Assembly: GCA_019247845.1 (NCBI GenBank)
Contig: JAFBAL010000049.1
Span: forward strand, 1-64,000
Reading direction: 5' to 3'
From: Alphaproteobacteria bacterium
Lineage (GTDB): Bacteria > Pseudomonadota > Alphaproteobacteria > Micropepsales > Micropepsaceae
Length of the DNA: 64,000 nt
The notes below the pieces were generated by a model. That model saw only the letters and a program-made list of their open reading frames with translations. It had not been told where the DNA came from and searched no databases. Made by a program: the position numbers and the translations under genes. Shown one piece after another: positions 17,038 through 26,545 of the stretch (position 1 is the stretch's first letter; the number at the start of each line of letters is the position of its first letter).

Positions 17038-19347
17038 TCAGTGCGCGACGAAGTCGGCGGTCGTGATCGTCCCCGTGATGAAGAAGCTCAGATCGATCAC
17101 ATAGTCCTGCCCGGCGGTATAGTTGCCGTCGCCGGTGGCGTCGACCACGAGCAGGTAATGGGTGCTATAGCTGCCCGAGATCACCTGGATCACGGTGGCG
17201 CCATAGGCCGGGCCATGGCTGTTGAGGCCGACGTCGTTGTCGAAGGTCGTCTGATCCACGCGGCCGGTCGTATAGTCGACGCTGCCGACCGTGAAGCCGA
17301 AATCGAACATCTCCTGGCTGGAATTGAAGGCGAAGACGGAATCGTGGCCCGTCGCTCCCGTGGACTCCGACGCCGCGTTGTAGATGAACGTGTCGTGGCC
17401 GCCTAAGCCGTTCATGAAATCGGCACCGCCGCCGCCGGTGATGAAGTTCTCTCCGCCGCTGCCGCCGACCAGCTGATCGGCGCCGGCGCCGCCGTAGATG
17501 ATATAATTGGCGCTCGATTCCGGACTGAAGCTCAGGCTGTTGCCGGCGCCCAGCGCGCGCCCGTCGACCGTCAGGGTCTCACCTGTGGTGAACTCGCCGT
17601 CGACGAGGGCTAGCGCGTAGTTGTTCCCGGCCGCGACCTCGATGGTCTCGATGCTTTTGATCGTGTTGACGCCGAAGTGGAACAGCGTGAAGGGGCCGTT
17701 CAGCGCCAGCACGTCGTCGCCCGCGCCGCCCACCAGGCTGTCGCCGGCCAGAAGGTTGGCGGCGAATTCGAAGCGGAAGCTGCCGTCGGTCTCGGCGCTG
17801 CCGTCGAAGCTTAAGGTGCTGAAACCCATCCCTGTGGCGTCGACGTCCAAGGTCTGGCCGGCGGCGACGTTGGCCTCGTTGGTCGCGATGACGAAGTTGC
17901 CCGTGCCGAAGGCCAGCGTCTCGATCCCGGTGAGCGCGGCGGCGCCCAGGGTCAGGCCGGTGTGATAGTCGCCCGCCAGGTTCAGCGTGTCGCTGCCCGT
18001 GCCGCCGTCGACCTTGTCCGACGCATCGTAGGCTCCGCCGAAATAGAAGACGTCGTTGCCGGCGCCGCCATGGACGGTGTCGTTGCCGCCATGTTCCAGA
18101 TGGAAGAGGTCGGCGCGCGCGCCGCCGGTGAGGGTGTCGTCGCCCGCGCCGCCATAGACGAGGTAGTGCCCGTCCAGCTCGGCGGAGCCGTCGAAGGCCA
18201 GCGTGTCGGTCGCCTTCAGCGCCGCGCCGTTGATCAACAGATAAGCGCCCTGGGCGAGGTTGCCGTCGTTCATGGCGAGCTTGTAGTCGTGACCGGCGCC
18301 CAGCTGCACCCGCTCCACGTTCACCATCGTGTCGGCGGCGAAGGTCACCCCGGCGGAATAGTCGCCGCGCAGGACGAGCCGGTCGTCGCCGGCGCCGCCG
18401 TCGACTTTGTCCGCGGCGGTGAACGCGGCATCGAAGCGGATCAGATCGTCGCCCGCGCCGCCGTTCACGGTGTCTACGCCGTTCTGATTCAAATAGAACG
18501 CGTCCGCCAGCGCGCCGCCCACGATCGCATCGTCGCCCGCGCTGCCATAGACGGTCAGATGCCCGTCCGTCTCCGCGGAGGCATCGAGCGTCAGGCCATG
18601 GCCGCCTGCGACCGCGAGCGCATTGACGATCAGCTGCGCCCCGGCCGCGATGGTCGCGTCGTTCAGGGTCAGCTTGTCGTCGAAGGCGCCGGCCAGCTTC
18701 AGCATCTCGAAGTTCACGATCGTATCGGCGCCCAACACCAGCCCCGTCGAATAGTCGCCCTTCAGCAGCAGCGTGTCGCGGCCGTCGCCGCCATCCAGCC
18801 TGTCGCCCGCGTCGAGCGCGCGGCCCAGGTCGAAGACGTCGTCGCCGCTGCCGCCGCTGGCCGTGTCCCGGCCGCCGCTGCCCAGCGTGATGGTGTCCGC
18901 CAGCGTGCCGCCCAGGATGCGGTCGTCGCCCGCGCCGCCGAAGACCGCGAAACGTCCGTCCGTTTCCGCCGAGCCGTCGAAGACGAGCACGTGGCCGCCC
19001 GTCGGCGCGCCGCCGTCGATCGTCAGCGTCTTGCGCGGCGCGACGTTGTCGTCGATGAGGGTGAGGTTGTAGTCGAAGCCGTTGCCCAGGCGGATCGTCT
19101 CGATGCTCGCGATCGTGTCGCTGCCGAAGGTGAGGCCCGCGGAATAGTCGCCGCCGAGCGACAGCGTGTCGTCGCCGAAGCCGCCGTCGATGCGGTCGGA
19201 CGCGGTCAGCGCGGCGCCCATCGCGAACAGATCGTTGCCGGTGGCGCCGCTGGCCGTGTCGTTGCCGCCTTGCGAGAGGTCGAAGACGTCGTCGCCCGTG
19301 GTGCCCACGAGATCGTCGTCGTTCGCGGTGCCGTTGATCGATGCCAT
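17038..19347 (-). CDS. Large RTX-like calcium-binding repeat protein
   Basis: A 769-residue acidic, glycine-rich protein without an N-terminal signal peptide. It has about five long repeats (roughly 130-145 residues), each containing GGxGDDxF, a DRLDGGxGxDTL element, a GDYSxGL strand, a DGSAETDG block and YGGAGDD. The GGxGxD nonapeptides resemble hemolysin-type Ca2+-binding units. The last 120 residues (GGGGADFMNGLGGHDTFIYN through DATGDGNYTAGQDYVIDL) look like the C-terminal module of M10/serralysin-type type I secretion substrates. No transporter genes are present in the window. Probably a secreted or surface-layer-type protein; no enzymatic domain is visible. Confidence 0.85.
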   Translation of the reverse strand: MASINGTANDDDLVGTTGDDVFDLSQGGNDTASGATGNDLFAMGAALTASDRIDGGFGDDTLSLGGDYSAGLTFGSDTIASIETIRLGNGFDYNLTLIDDNVAPRKTLTIDGGAPTGGHVLVFDGSAETDGRFAVFGGAGDDRILGGTLADTITLGSGGRDTASGGSGDDVFDLGRALDAGDRLDGGDGRDTLLLKGDYSTGLVLGADTIVNFEMLKLAGAFDDKLTLNDATIAAGAQLIVNALAVAGGHGLTLDASAETDGHLTVYGSAGDDAIVGGALADAFYLNQNGVDTVNGGAGDDLIRFDAAFTAADKVDGGAGDDRLVLRGDYSAGVTFAADTMVNVERVQLGAGHDYKLAMNDGNLAQGAYLLINGAALKATDTLAFDGSAELDGHYLVYGGAGDDTLTGGARADLFHLEHGGNDTVHGGAGNDVFYFGGAYDASDKVDGGTGSDTLNLAGDYHTGLTLGAAALTGIETLAFGTGNFVIATNEANVAAGQTLDVDATGMGFSTLSFDGSAETDGSFRFEFAANLLAGDSLVGGAGDDVLALNGPFTLFHFGVNTIKSIETIEVAAGNNYALALVDGEFTTGETLTVDGRALGAGNSLSFSPESSANYIIYGGAGADQLVGGSGGENFITGGGGADFMNGLGGHDTFIYNAASESTGATGHDSVFAFNSSQEMFDFGFTVGSVDYTTGRVDQTTFDNDVGLNSHGPAYGATVIQVISGSYSTHYLLVVDATGDGNYTAGQDYVIDLSFFITGTITTADFVAH

Positions 19348-19487
19348 GGAACGCTTCGCTCCTTGCCGCGGCGCGCGGGGCCGCGACGCGAGGCGCGCGC
19401 GGATGGCGGCGATCCTATCGGCGGGTGGAAAGCCGCCGCTTGTCGAAGCGTCCCAGAGTCTTGTCGATGCGGCCCAGAGGTCAGCGC

Positions 19488-19745
19488 TCAGACCAACTCA
19501 TCGAAGAAGACGGCGATCGCCACGCCGAACAGGCGCGCAATCGTGAACAGGCGGGCCGCACTGATGCGGTCGGTGCCGCGCTCGTATTTCTGGACTTGCG
19601 TGAAGCTCACGCCCAGGCGTCGGCCGAGATCGGTCTGCGTCATCTTCCGCTCCTCGCGCAGCATCCGGATGCGCTTGCCGATGTGGCGGTCGATGGAGGT
19701 GCTGGCTTTGGGTCCCGCCTGATTCGTCTCAGCGGCTTTCGGCAC
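19488..19745 (-). CDS. XRE-family HTH regulator
   Basis: An 85-residue protein consisting mainly of a Cro/C1-type helix-turn-helix (IGKRIRMLREERKMTQTDLG, then RRLGVSFTQVQKYERGTDRI, about residues 22-78). The N-terminal 20 residues are a disordered tail. Such single-domain proteins are DNA-binding repressors. It is divergent from another HTH gene at 19863, with a dyad operator candidate between them, so cross- or auto-regulation is likely. Confidence 0.88.
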   Translation of the reverse strand: MPKAAETNQAGPKASTSIDRHIGKRIRMLREERKMTQTDLGRRLGVSFTQVQKYERGTDRISAARLFTIARLFGVAIAVFFDELV

Positions 19746-19813
19746 CGACTACTCCCAGTGGGTTGCTCCGAAAGCGCAATTTATTCTCCCTATGGTAGCG
19801 TAAATCAAACTTT

Positions 19814-19833
19814 CTGGCTGACTGTATAGCCAG
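19814..19833. promoter_or_regulatory. Candidate operator dyad between divergent HTH genes
   Basis: The perfect inverted repeat ctggct-N8-agccag lies in the 117-bp gap between the two divergently transcribed HTH genes. A further half-site, tggct, follows at 19836. Its symmetry and location suit a binding site for one of the flanking HTH proteins. This is inferred from position and symmetry only. Confidence 0.5.
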
Positions 19834-19862
19834 TTTGGCTGATTACCACCCTCTTTGGATGA

Positions 19863-20120
19863 ATGATCACCCCACGCCAATCCAAGGCTGCCCGTGCTCT
19901 CCTCGGCTGGACCCAGCTCAAGCTCGCAGAGAATGCCGGCATTCCGCTCGATACGGTGAAGCGCTTCGAGCGCAGCAAGAGCGACACGCGCGGCCAGGCG
20001 ATGATCGCGATGGAAACCGCGATCCGCCATGCAGGCATCAAGCTCATCCCGCCCGATGATCGCGAAGGCGAGGGTCTGCGGTTTGCGAGCGTAAGGAACG
20101 ACGGCATAGCTTCAAGGTAG
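19863..20120 (+). CDS. Small HTH DNA-binding protein
   Basis: An 85-residue protein starting MITPRQSKAARALLGWTQLK. The helix-turn-helix (QLKLAENAGIPLDTVKRFER) and the segment AIRHAGIKLIPPDD match a common small alphaproteobacterial XRE-type family. It is the same length as the regulator on the other strand but is not a close copy. Five bp downstream begins a membrane-anchored hypothetical gene, probably in the same transcript. Confidence 0.82.
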   Translation: MITPRQSKAARALLGWTQLKLAENAGIPLDTVKRFERSKSDTRGQAMIAMETAIRHAGIKLIPPDDREGEGLRFASVRNDGIASR

Positions 20121-20124
20121 TCGA

Positions 20125-20592
20125 ATGAACTGGTCTTCTTTGAATGATTTGCTTTCGACGTTGGCGAATTTTTCTGCAGTTGCGACTGCGTTGATTGCTG
20201 TTGGTGCCAGTGCACTCTATTTCTATAGAGGAGCGGCGCGCAGACGCGCTCTCGAGGGCCTTCTCAAGCGCGAGCGCGCGCACGACGAAGAATACTCCTT
20301 TGCGGGAAACGGAGATCGCACCATTCTTTATTTGATGGCGCATCTCGCAATGTCGGAGAGCGAGATTCTGAACGCGGCATTTTCCAGCCGTCGTATAAAG
20401 AGGTGGTTGGCCAACGATCCCGGTAGCGGACGTTCGACGGCGATATACTTTCAATACGACCCGAAAGGTGGCTCAGCTGAGATCACGGACTACATGAATC
20501 GAGTCGACGAGACCTTGCAGCGCACCGAGCTTTGGCAGGGCGCCGTGAAGCAAAAAAGGAGCAAAGCTCGCCCTCCTAGATTTGCACGATGA
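20125..20592 (+). CDS. Hypothetical protein with N-terminal membrane anchor
   Basis: A 155-residue protein with a hydrophobic N-terminal segment (FSAVATALIAVGASALYFYRG, about residues 16-36) and a cytoplasmic domain. A central stretch, RTILYLMAHLAMSESEILNAA, resembles a short helix-turn-helix-like or winged-helix unit, followed by a KGGSAEITDYMNRVD region. The C-terminus is basic. It begins 5 bp after the HTH gene at 19863, suggesting an operon. I recognise no family. Composition is somewhat less GC-rich than the flanks. Confidence 0.6.
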   Translation: MNWSSLNDLLSTLANFSAVATALIAVGASALYFYRGAARRRALEGLLKRERAHDEEYSFAGNGDRTILYLMAHLAMSESEILNAAFSSRRIKRWLANDPGSGRSTAIYFQYDPKGGSAEITDYMNRVDETLQRTELWQGAVKQKRSKARPPRFAR

Positions 20593-20650
20593 TTCCGGTC
20601 CTAGATTGCGTAACCGCATGAATTGAGCCCTGCCTCTTACGCGCGCGCTT

Positions 20651-21447
<797 letters not shown>

Positions 21448-21554
21448 GCGAGCCTTAGCGCGCCGGGCGCGTGGGCGCCACGCCTTGCCGGGGACGGCGC
21501 CGAAATGCCGCCTCGCGCGTTTTCTTTCCAGAGTGGAATCGAGGGATAAGAACA

Positions 21555-21716
21555 ATGACATTGCTCCTGATCATCATCCTGGTCGTCATCCTCCTGGGCG
21601 GCGGCGGCGGCTACTACGGCTATCGCACCTATGGCGGTCCGGGCCTCGGCGGCGCGCTGGGCCTGGTCATCATCGTGCTGCTGGTCCTGTGGCTCCTGGG
21701 CGGCTTCCACCCCTAG
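21555..21716 (+). CDS. DUF3309-like small membrane protein
   Basis: A 53-residue protein: two hydrophobic segments (LLLIIILVVILLGGGGG and LGLVIIVLLVLWLLGGF) separated by a glycine/tyrosine-rich turn (YYGYRTYGGPGLGG). This layout matches the DUF3309 family of tiny membrane proteins, common in alphaproteobacteria and often stress-induced. The ATG at 21555 is preceded by gataagaac rather than a strong Shine-Dalgarno. A terminator hairpin follows. Confidence 0.75.
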   Translation: MTLLLIIILVVILLGGGGGYYGYRTYGGPGLGGALGLVIIVLLVLWLLGGFHP

Positions 21717-21743
21717 CCGAACCGACATGAACCGATGCGGAAA

Positions 21744-21770
21744 TGGAGGCCTTTCGAGGCCTCTATTTTC
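21744..21770 (+). terminator. Rho-independent terminator after the DUF3309-like gene
   Basis: Stem gaggcc / ggcctc (21746-21751 with 21758-21763), extended by one G-T and one T-A pair, loop tttcga, followed by tatttt. Located 28 bp after the stop codon. Confidence 0.75.
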
Positions 21771-22004
21771 TGCATTCCGGCCATGCTCGGGCCGCGCAAC
21801 TATGTTTCGCGCTACAATAAGCGTTTATATTCAAAGCTTTACGGAGAATTTGTCACCGATAAATGCTGAATATTACATAAATCGTTTACTTGTAACGCTC
21901 CGGACCCCTCCCTATCTCACACCTGTCGAAGGCGATCGTCGCCGCGAGATTCCAAGCGGTCCGGAGGGGCTTCTCCGACCCGCAAAACGATAGGAGAGAC
22001 CGCC

Positions 22005-22136
22005 ATGAACAGCGAATATCAGATCCATGCGAGCCGTAAGACCTCGGACGACACCAACGTCGTTAGCTTCCTGTCCGCCGCGCTGATCGCGATGGCCGGC
22101 GTGCTCCTGGTCGCGACCTCGTTCGCCCTGATCTAG
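22005..22136 (+). CDS. Tiny single-span membrane protein
   Basis: A 43-residue protein, MNSEYQIHASRKTSDDTNVV followed by a hydrophobic helix (SFLSAALIAMAGVLLVATSF). A strong Shine-Dalgarno (aggagaga) lies 6 bp before the ATG, which makes real expression likely. The preceding 230 bp are unusually AT-rich for this window and could hold its promoter; I see no other gene there. Function unknown. Confidence 0.6.
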   Translation: MNSEYQIHASRKTSDDTNVVSFLSAALIAMAGVLLVATSFALI

Positions 22137-22182
22137 GGCGCGCTCACCCAAGGACGGAATTGGACGCGTCGGCGCTCCCCCC

Positions 22183-23286
22183 TCAAGACGCGTCCAACGG
22201 CCAGCGGGCCCTCGGCGACACTCCCAGCCCGTCGAACAAGCCAAGCTGGCCACGTTCAACCCCTGCCCAGGCGACCATCGCGGCATTGTCCGTGCACAGC
22301 CTGGGCGGGGGTTTTTTTATTTGGAAGCCGCGGTCCGAGCAGAGCGCGTCCAGCGCGTCGCGGATCGCGGCGTTCGAGGCGACGCCGCCCGCCACCACGA
22401 AGTCTGGCCCCCGCGGCCCTTCAGGGCCGAGACCATTCCGCCCGTCAGGGCCGAGACCATTCCGTCCGTCAGGGCCGAAATCGGCAAAATCAGTAGACGG
22501 ATGATCTTGCCGGAACATCGCCATCGCCGCCGCCACGCGGTCGCGGAAGACGTCGATGACGGCGGCCTGGAACGAGGCCGCGACATCGGCGGTGTCGGGC
22601 TCCTCGATCTGGCGCACCGCGGTCTTGAGCCCCGAGAACGAGAAGTCCGCCCCGGGCCGTCCCACCATCGGCCGCGGCAGGGCATAGCGTTTGGGATTGC
22701 CGCGCCTGGCGGCCTGCTCGACGCTCGGCCCGCCGGGATAGGGCAGGCCCAGGAGCTTCGCGGTCTTGTCGAAGGCCTCGCCGACCGCGTCGTCGATGGT
22801 GGTGCCGTAGCGGCGATAGCGCCCCACCCCGTCGACGCTCAGGAGCTGGCAATGCCCGCCCGAGATCAAGAGCAGCAGGAACGGGAAGCGCGCGCCTTCC
22901 GACAGCCGCGCGGTCAGCGCATGCGCCTCGAGGTGGTTGACCGCGACGAGCGGCTTGGCCGCGGCCAGCGCCAGCGCCTTGGCCGCGGTCAGCCCCACCA
23001 TCACGCCGCCGATCAGCCCCGGCCCCGCCGTCGCCGCCACCGCGTCGAGATCGGCGAGCGCCACGCCGGCCTCGCGCAACGCCTCGTCGACGATACCGTC
23101 GATGCGCTCGACATGGGCGCGCGCGGCGATCTCGGGCACCACGCCGCCGTAAGGCCGGTGCGCGTCGAGCTGGGAGAAGATGACGTTCGACAGGATCTGC
23201 CCCGGCCCGGGCGCCGACCCGCGCACCACCGCGGCCGCGGTCTCGTCGCAGCTCGTCTCGATGCCAAGCACGGTCCAGTCGCGCAA
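22183..23286 (-). CDS. tsaD: tRNA N6-adenosine threonylcarbamoyltransferase TsaD
   Basis: A 367-residue ASKHA-fold enzyme that transfers threonylcarbamoyl to A37 of ANN-decoding tRNAs, working with TsaB and TsaE. Motifs: [15 protein letters not shown], metal-binding His in [54 protein letters not shown] and [16 protein letters not shown]. Between the FRQDH helix and VVAGGVASN an extra glycine/proline-rich loop (about residues 266-290) is encoded by a 24-bp tandem repeat, slightly lengthening the protein. Divergent from hemC, a conserved alphaproteobacterial arrangement. Confidence 0.95.
   Translation of the reverse strand: MRDWTVLGIETSCDETAAAVVRGSAPGPGQILSNVIFSQLDAHRPYGGVVPEIAARAHVERIDGIVDEALREAGVALADLDAVAATAGPGLIGGVMVGLTAAKALALAAAKPLVAVNHLEAHALTARLSEGARFPFLLLLISGGHCQLLSVDGVGRYRRYGTTIDDAVGEAFDKTAKLLGLPYPGGPSVEQAARRGNPKRYALPRPMVGRPGADFSFSGLKTAVRQIEEPDTADVAASFQAAVIDVFRDRVAAAMAMFRQDHPSTDFADFGPDGRNGLGPDGRNGLGPEGPRGPDFVVAGGVASNAAIRDALDALCSDRGFQIKKPPPRLCTDNAAMVAWAGVERGQLGLFDGLGVSPRARWPLDAS
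22422..22478 (-). repeat. 24-bp tandem repeat inside tsaD
   Basis: Two full units (22422-22445 and 22446-22469) and the first 9 bp of a third. Each unit keeps the reading frame and encodes the octapeptide GPDGRNGL; the resulting [20 protein letters not shown] segment has collagen-like Gly-Pro-X character. The two complete units differ at a single base. Confidence 0.9.
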
Positions 23287-23335
23287 GCCTTCGCTTTCCT
23301 GTACTAGATCGCCCGCGTCCTAGCCCGAACCGTCC

Positions 23336-24238
23336 ATGCCGCCAACCGAAAACTCGCACCAAGACGGACCGCCGCTCCGCCTGGGCACGCGCGGCTCCAA
23401 GCTCGCGCTGGTTCAAGCCGGCATGGTCGCGGCGGCGCTCGGGCATTGCGAGATCGTGGTGCTCAAGACCACCGGCGACCGCATCCAGGACCGTCCGCTC
23501 GCCGATGCGGGCGGCAAGGGCCTGTTCGTCAAGGAGCTCGAGGATGCTCTGCTGTCGCGCAGCATCGACCTCGCGGTGCATTCGATGAAGGACGTGCCGA
23601 CGGCACTTCCGCCCGGCCTCGCGATCGCGGCGCTGCTGCCGCGCGAAGACCCGCGCGACGTGCTGGTGTCGCATGTCGCCGCGTCGCTGGAGACGCTGCC
23701 CAAGGGCGCGCGCGTCGGCACCAGCTCGGTGCGCCGCGCGGCGCAGGTGCTTCGGCTGCGGCCCGACACGCAGTGCACCCTGCTGCGCGGCAACGTCGAC
23801 ACGCGGCTGAAGAAGCTCGACGACGGCGCAATGGACGCGATGCTGCTGGCGCTGGCGGGCTTGAAGCGCCTCGGGCTCGAGAGCCGCGCGACCGCGACGC
23901 TCGACATCCTGCCCGCGCTCGCGCAAGGCGCCATCGGCATCGAGGTGCGCGAAGGCGAAGAGCACGCGGTCGCGCGATTGAACGATGCGGCGACCGCGGC
24001 CGCGCTCGCCTGCGAGCGTGCGTTCCAGGACGCGCTGGGCGGCTCGTGCCGCTCGCCCATGGCGGGGCTGGCGCGCGCAGAGGGGGGACGGATCGTGTTC
24101 GACGGCGAGGTCATCGCGCCCGACGGCAGCGATTTCGTCGCCACCCATATCGAGGCGCCGCTTGGCGATGCGGCGCGCGCCGGCCGCGAGGCCGGGCTCG
24201 CGATCCGTCCGCGGGCGCTGCCCTGGCTCGATCTCTGA
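23336..24238 (+). CDS. hemC: Hydroxymethylbilane synthase
   Basis: A 300-residue porphobilinogen deaminase that condenses four porphobilinogens to hydroxymethylbilane in haem biosynthesis. N-terminal LRLGTRGSKLALVQA, the VHSMKDVPTALPPGL active-site stretch, SSVRRAAQVLRLRPD and GNVDTRLKKL substrate-binding arginines are present, and the dipyrromethane-cofactor cysteine is in GGSCRSPMAG. hemD starts 1 bp after its stop, so the two consecutive enzymes are co-translated. Confidence 0.96.
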   Translation: MPPTENSHQDGPPLRLGTRGSKLALVQAGMVAAALGHCEIVVLKTTGDRIQDRPLADAGGKGLFVKELEDALLSRSIDLAVHSMKDVPTALPPGLAIAALLPREDPRDVLVSHVAASLETLPKGARVGTSSVRRAAQVLRLRPDTQCTLLRGNVDTRLKKLDDGAMDAMLLALAGLKRLGLESRATATLDILPALAQGAIGIEVREGEEHAVARLNDAATAAALACERAFQDALGGSCRSPMAGLARAEGGRIVFDGEVIAPDGSDFVATHIEAPLGDAARAGREAGLAIRPRALPWLDL

Positions 24239-24239
24239 G

Positions 24240-24884
24240 ATGCGCGTGCTGGTGACGCGGCCGGAAGGCGACGCGGCGCGCACCGCCGATCTTCTTCGCG
24301 CGCTGGGACACGAGCCGGTCGTCATGCCGCTGCTCGACACGCGTTTCCGCGACGGGCCCGAGATCGCGCTCGACGGCGTGCAGGCGATCCTCGCGACCAG
24401 CGCCAACGGCGTGCGCGCGCTGATGCGGCGCACGCCGCGCCGCGACGTGCCGGTCTTCGCGGTCGGGCCGCAGACGGCCGAAGCCGCAAGAGACTTCGCC
24501 ATCGTCCGCAATGCCGACGGCGATGCCCGCACGCTCGCCGATGCGGCCAGGCGCTGGGCCGATCCCAAGGCCGGCCCGCTGCTGCACGTCAAAGGCGCTG
24601 AAGGCACAAGCGGCCTCGATCTCCCAGGCTTCGACCTGCGCAGCATCGTGCTCTACGACGTGGTGCCCATCGATGCGCCTATCCCGCTGGACGGCATCGA
24701 CGCGGCGCTGTTCTTCTCGCCGCGCAGCGCGCGCGTCTTCGCGCAAGCGGCCGGCGACACCGCGGGCGTGATCGCGGTCTGCATCAGCGAGGCCACGGCC
24801 AAGGCGCTGGCGCCGCTTGTCTTTCGCGAGGTGCGCGTCGCCGCAAAGCCCAACCAATCCGCGCTGCTCGAAAAGCTGCTATGA
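24240..24884 (+). CDS. hemD: Uroporphyrinogen-III synthase
   Basis: A 214-residue, poorly conserved two-domain enzyme that cyclises hydroxymethylbilane with inversion of ring D. N-terminal VLVTRPEGDAARTADLLRAL, then ILATSANGVRALMRR, VFAVGPQTAEAARD and the late FFSPRSARVFA and CISEATAKAL segments match HemD. Its position directly after hemC (the stop and start are separated by one base) confirms the assignment. The protein is slightly short but complete. Confidence 0.92.
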   Translation: MRVLVTRPEGDAARTADLLRALGHEPVVMPLLDTRFRDGPEIALDGVQAILATSANGVRALMRRTPRRDVPVFAVGPQTAEAARDFAIVRNADGDARTLADAARRWADPKAGPLLHVKGAEGTSGLDLPGFDLRSIVLYDVVPIDAPIPLDGIDAALFFSPRSARVFAQAAGDTAGVIAVCISEATAKALAPLVFREVRVAAKPNQSALLEKLL

Positions 24885-24912
24885 TGGCGGCGGGTGATCG
24901 AGGGGGATTTCG

Positions 24913-25851
24913 ATGCGTGCGTTCCTGATCTTTCTGCTCGTCGTGGCCGGCGCATGCGCGGGCGCGTTCTTCTATTATTCGACGCCCGACATTCCGCGCG
25001 CCACGCTCGAGGCGAAATACGCGTCGCCGCTCGCGCGCAAGGCCAGGCTGGGCGACGGCACGGTCGCGAACTATCGCGAGCGCGGGCCGGTGAACGCGCC
25101 CGCGCTGCTGCTGCTGCACGGCTCGAACGCGTCGCTGCTCACCTGGGAGCCGTGGTCGAAGCGGCTGTCGGACCGCTTCCACGTCGTCAGCGTCGACCTG
25201 CCCGGCCACGGCCTGACCGGCGCGGTGCCGGGCGGCGATTATTCGGAAGAGGGCATGGCGCGTTTCGTGCTCGCCTTCGTCGACAAGCTCGGCCTGAAGA
25301 CCTTCGCGCTCGCCGGCAACTCGATGGGCGGCGGGGTGGCGGCGCGCTTCGCCGAAGAGCATCCCGGCCGCGTCACCAAGCTGATCCTCGTCGATGCCGC
25401 GGGCATGCCGTTCAAGCAGGGCTCCGGCACGCCGCTCGCGTTCCGCCTGGCGCGCATCCCGGTGGTGAACCGGCTGCTCTTGCACATCACGCCGCGCTCC
25501 TTCGTCACCGAAGGCATGGACAAGGCGATCGTGCACAAGGAGATCGTCACCGACGCAATGATCGATTCCTATTGGGACTTCGCGCGCATGGAGGGCACGC
25601 GGCCCGCGACGCTCGCGCGCTTCTCCGGCCAATGGGACACCTATGTGCGCGACCACACCGGCGCGCTCAAGATGCCGGTGCTGATCCTGTGGGGACACGA
25701 CGACGCGCTGATTCCCCTGGACAGCGCGCATGACTGGCAGAAGGCGGTGCCAGGCGCGACGCTGATCGTCTACCCGAAGACCGGCCATATCCCGATGGAA
25801 GAGGTCGCGGACCGGTCGGCCAAGGACGTCAGGGCATTTTTGGAGAAATAA
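24913..25851 (+). CDS. Membrane-anchored alpha/beta hydrolase
   Basis: A 312-residue alpha/beta-fold hydrolase with an N-terminal hydrophobic anchor or signal (FLIFLLVVAGACAGAFFYY). The oxyanion-hole motif LLLLHGSNASLLTW, nucleophile Ser in LAGNSMGGGVAARFAEEHPG, acidic residue in LWGHDDALIPL and His in TGHIPMEEV form a complete triad. Resembles carboxylesterase or epoxide-hydrolase-like members; the substrate cannot be read from sequence. It follows hemD at a 28-bp distance and may share its transcript. Confidence 0.88.
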   Translation: MRAFLIFLLVVAGACAGAFFYYSTPDIPRATLEAKYASPLARKARLGDGTVANYRERGPVNAPALLLLHGSNASLLTWEPWSKRLSDRFHVVSVDLPGHGLTGAVPGGDYSEEGMARFVLAFVDKLGLKTFALAGNSMGGGVAARFAEEHPGRVTKLILVDAAGMPFKQGSGTPLAFRLARIPVVNRLLLHITPRSFVTEGMDKAIVHKEIVTDAMIDSYWDFARMEGTRPATLARFSGQWDTYVRDHTGALKMPVLILWGHDDALIPLDSAHDWQKAVPGATLIVYPKTGHIPMEEVADRSAKDVRAFLEK

Positions 25852-25954
25852 TCTTTCAATCAAAATATTTTTTCAACTATCTTGAAATCGCAAGTTGCAG
25901 GACTAAATCCCTAGTATTGGCCTGTAAAGGCCGGGAAATTTAGGGACCAAGTCC

Positions 25955-26545
25955 ATGGATAAGGAACAGGCCGCCGGGCCGAAAACGGAGCTGGTCGGTG
26001 TCTCCGGCCGCATGCAGAAGGCGATCGAGGATCAGATCGCGGCCCTCGCCGACGGCCTGGGCGATTGCCTGCAGGGCGCACGCGAGGCAGATGTAAGTGA
26101 CCCTTACAAGAACCTGCGCTCCAGCGAACGCGAGGACGCGGTCAAGATCGTATCGGCGACGGCTGAACTGCTGCAGGCCATCGCCCGGCTGAAGGGCGGC
26201 TTCCAGCACGATTACCGTATCGTCCGCGTCGAACCGGAAGGCGGGGCGAAAGCGACAGCCGTTCCGAAGCAGAACGGCGCGAAATGGCCGCCGCCCGACG
26301 GCTATGACGAGGACACCTATCCTTACCTGACCGATGAAGAGCTCCTCGCGCTCAACCTGGATCAGCGCCGGGCCTATTGGCGCATGACCGCATCCCTGCC
26401 GCCGCACCGGCGGTGGGAGGAGAGACTGGCCGAACGCGATGCCGCCGATCTCGCGCGGCTGAAGGCCGAAGTCGATCGTATCGCGGCGGCCTACCCCCTC
26501 CCCTCGGAAAACAGCGGTTCGAATGACGATGCAGGGAGAGCCTAG
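25955..26545 (+). CDS. Hypothetical protein
   Basis: A 196-residue soluble protein with helical N-terminal half (MQKAIEDQIAALADGLGDCL; AVKIVSATAELLQAIARLKG), a proline/aspartate-rich middle (WPPPDGYDEDTYPYLTDEE) and a charged C-terminal helix (LAERDAADLARLKAEVDRI). It resembles the small proteins that accompany GGQPGNRN-type proteins in alphaproteobacteria. The next frame starts before its stop (22-bp overlap), so the two are probably coupled. The 103 bp before it are AT-rich and hold nothing recognisable. Function unknown. Confidence 0.65.
   Translation: MDKEQAAGPKTELVGVSGRMQKAIEDQIAALADGLGDCLQGAREADVSDPYKNLRSSEREDAVKIVSATAELLQAIARLKGGFQHDYRIVRVEPEGGAKATAVPKQNGAKWPPPDGYDEDTYPYLTDEELLALNLDQRRAYWRMTASLPPHRRWEERLAERDAADLARLKAEVDRIAAAYPLPSENSGSNDDAGRA

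Noticed and set aside
17962..19722. A 586-codon plus-strand open frame antisense to the RTX-like gene
   Set aside because: Its repeats (VARAAVD-type) simply mirror the RTX repeat units on the other strand; no independent motif.
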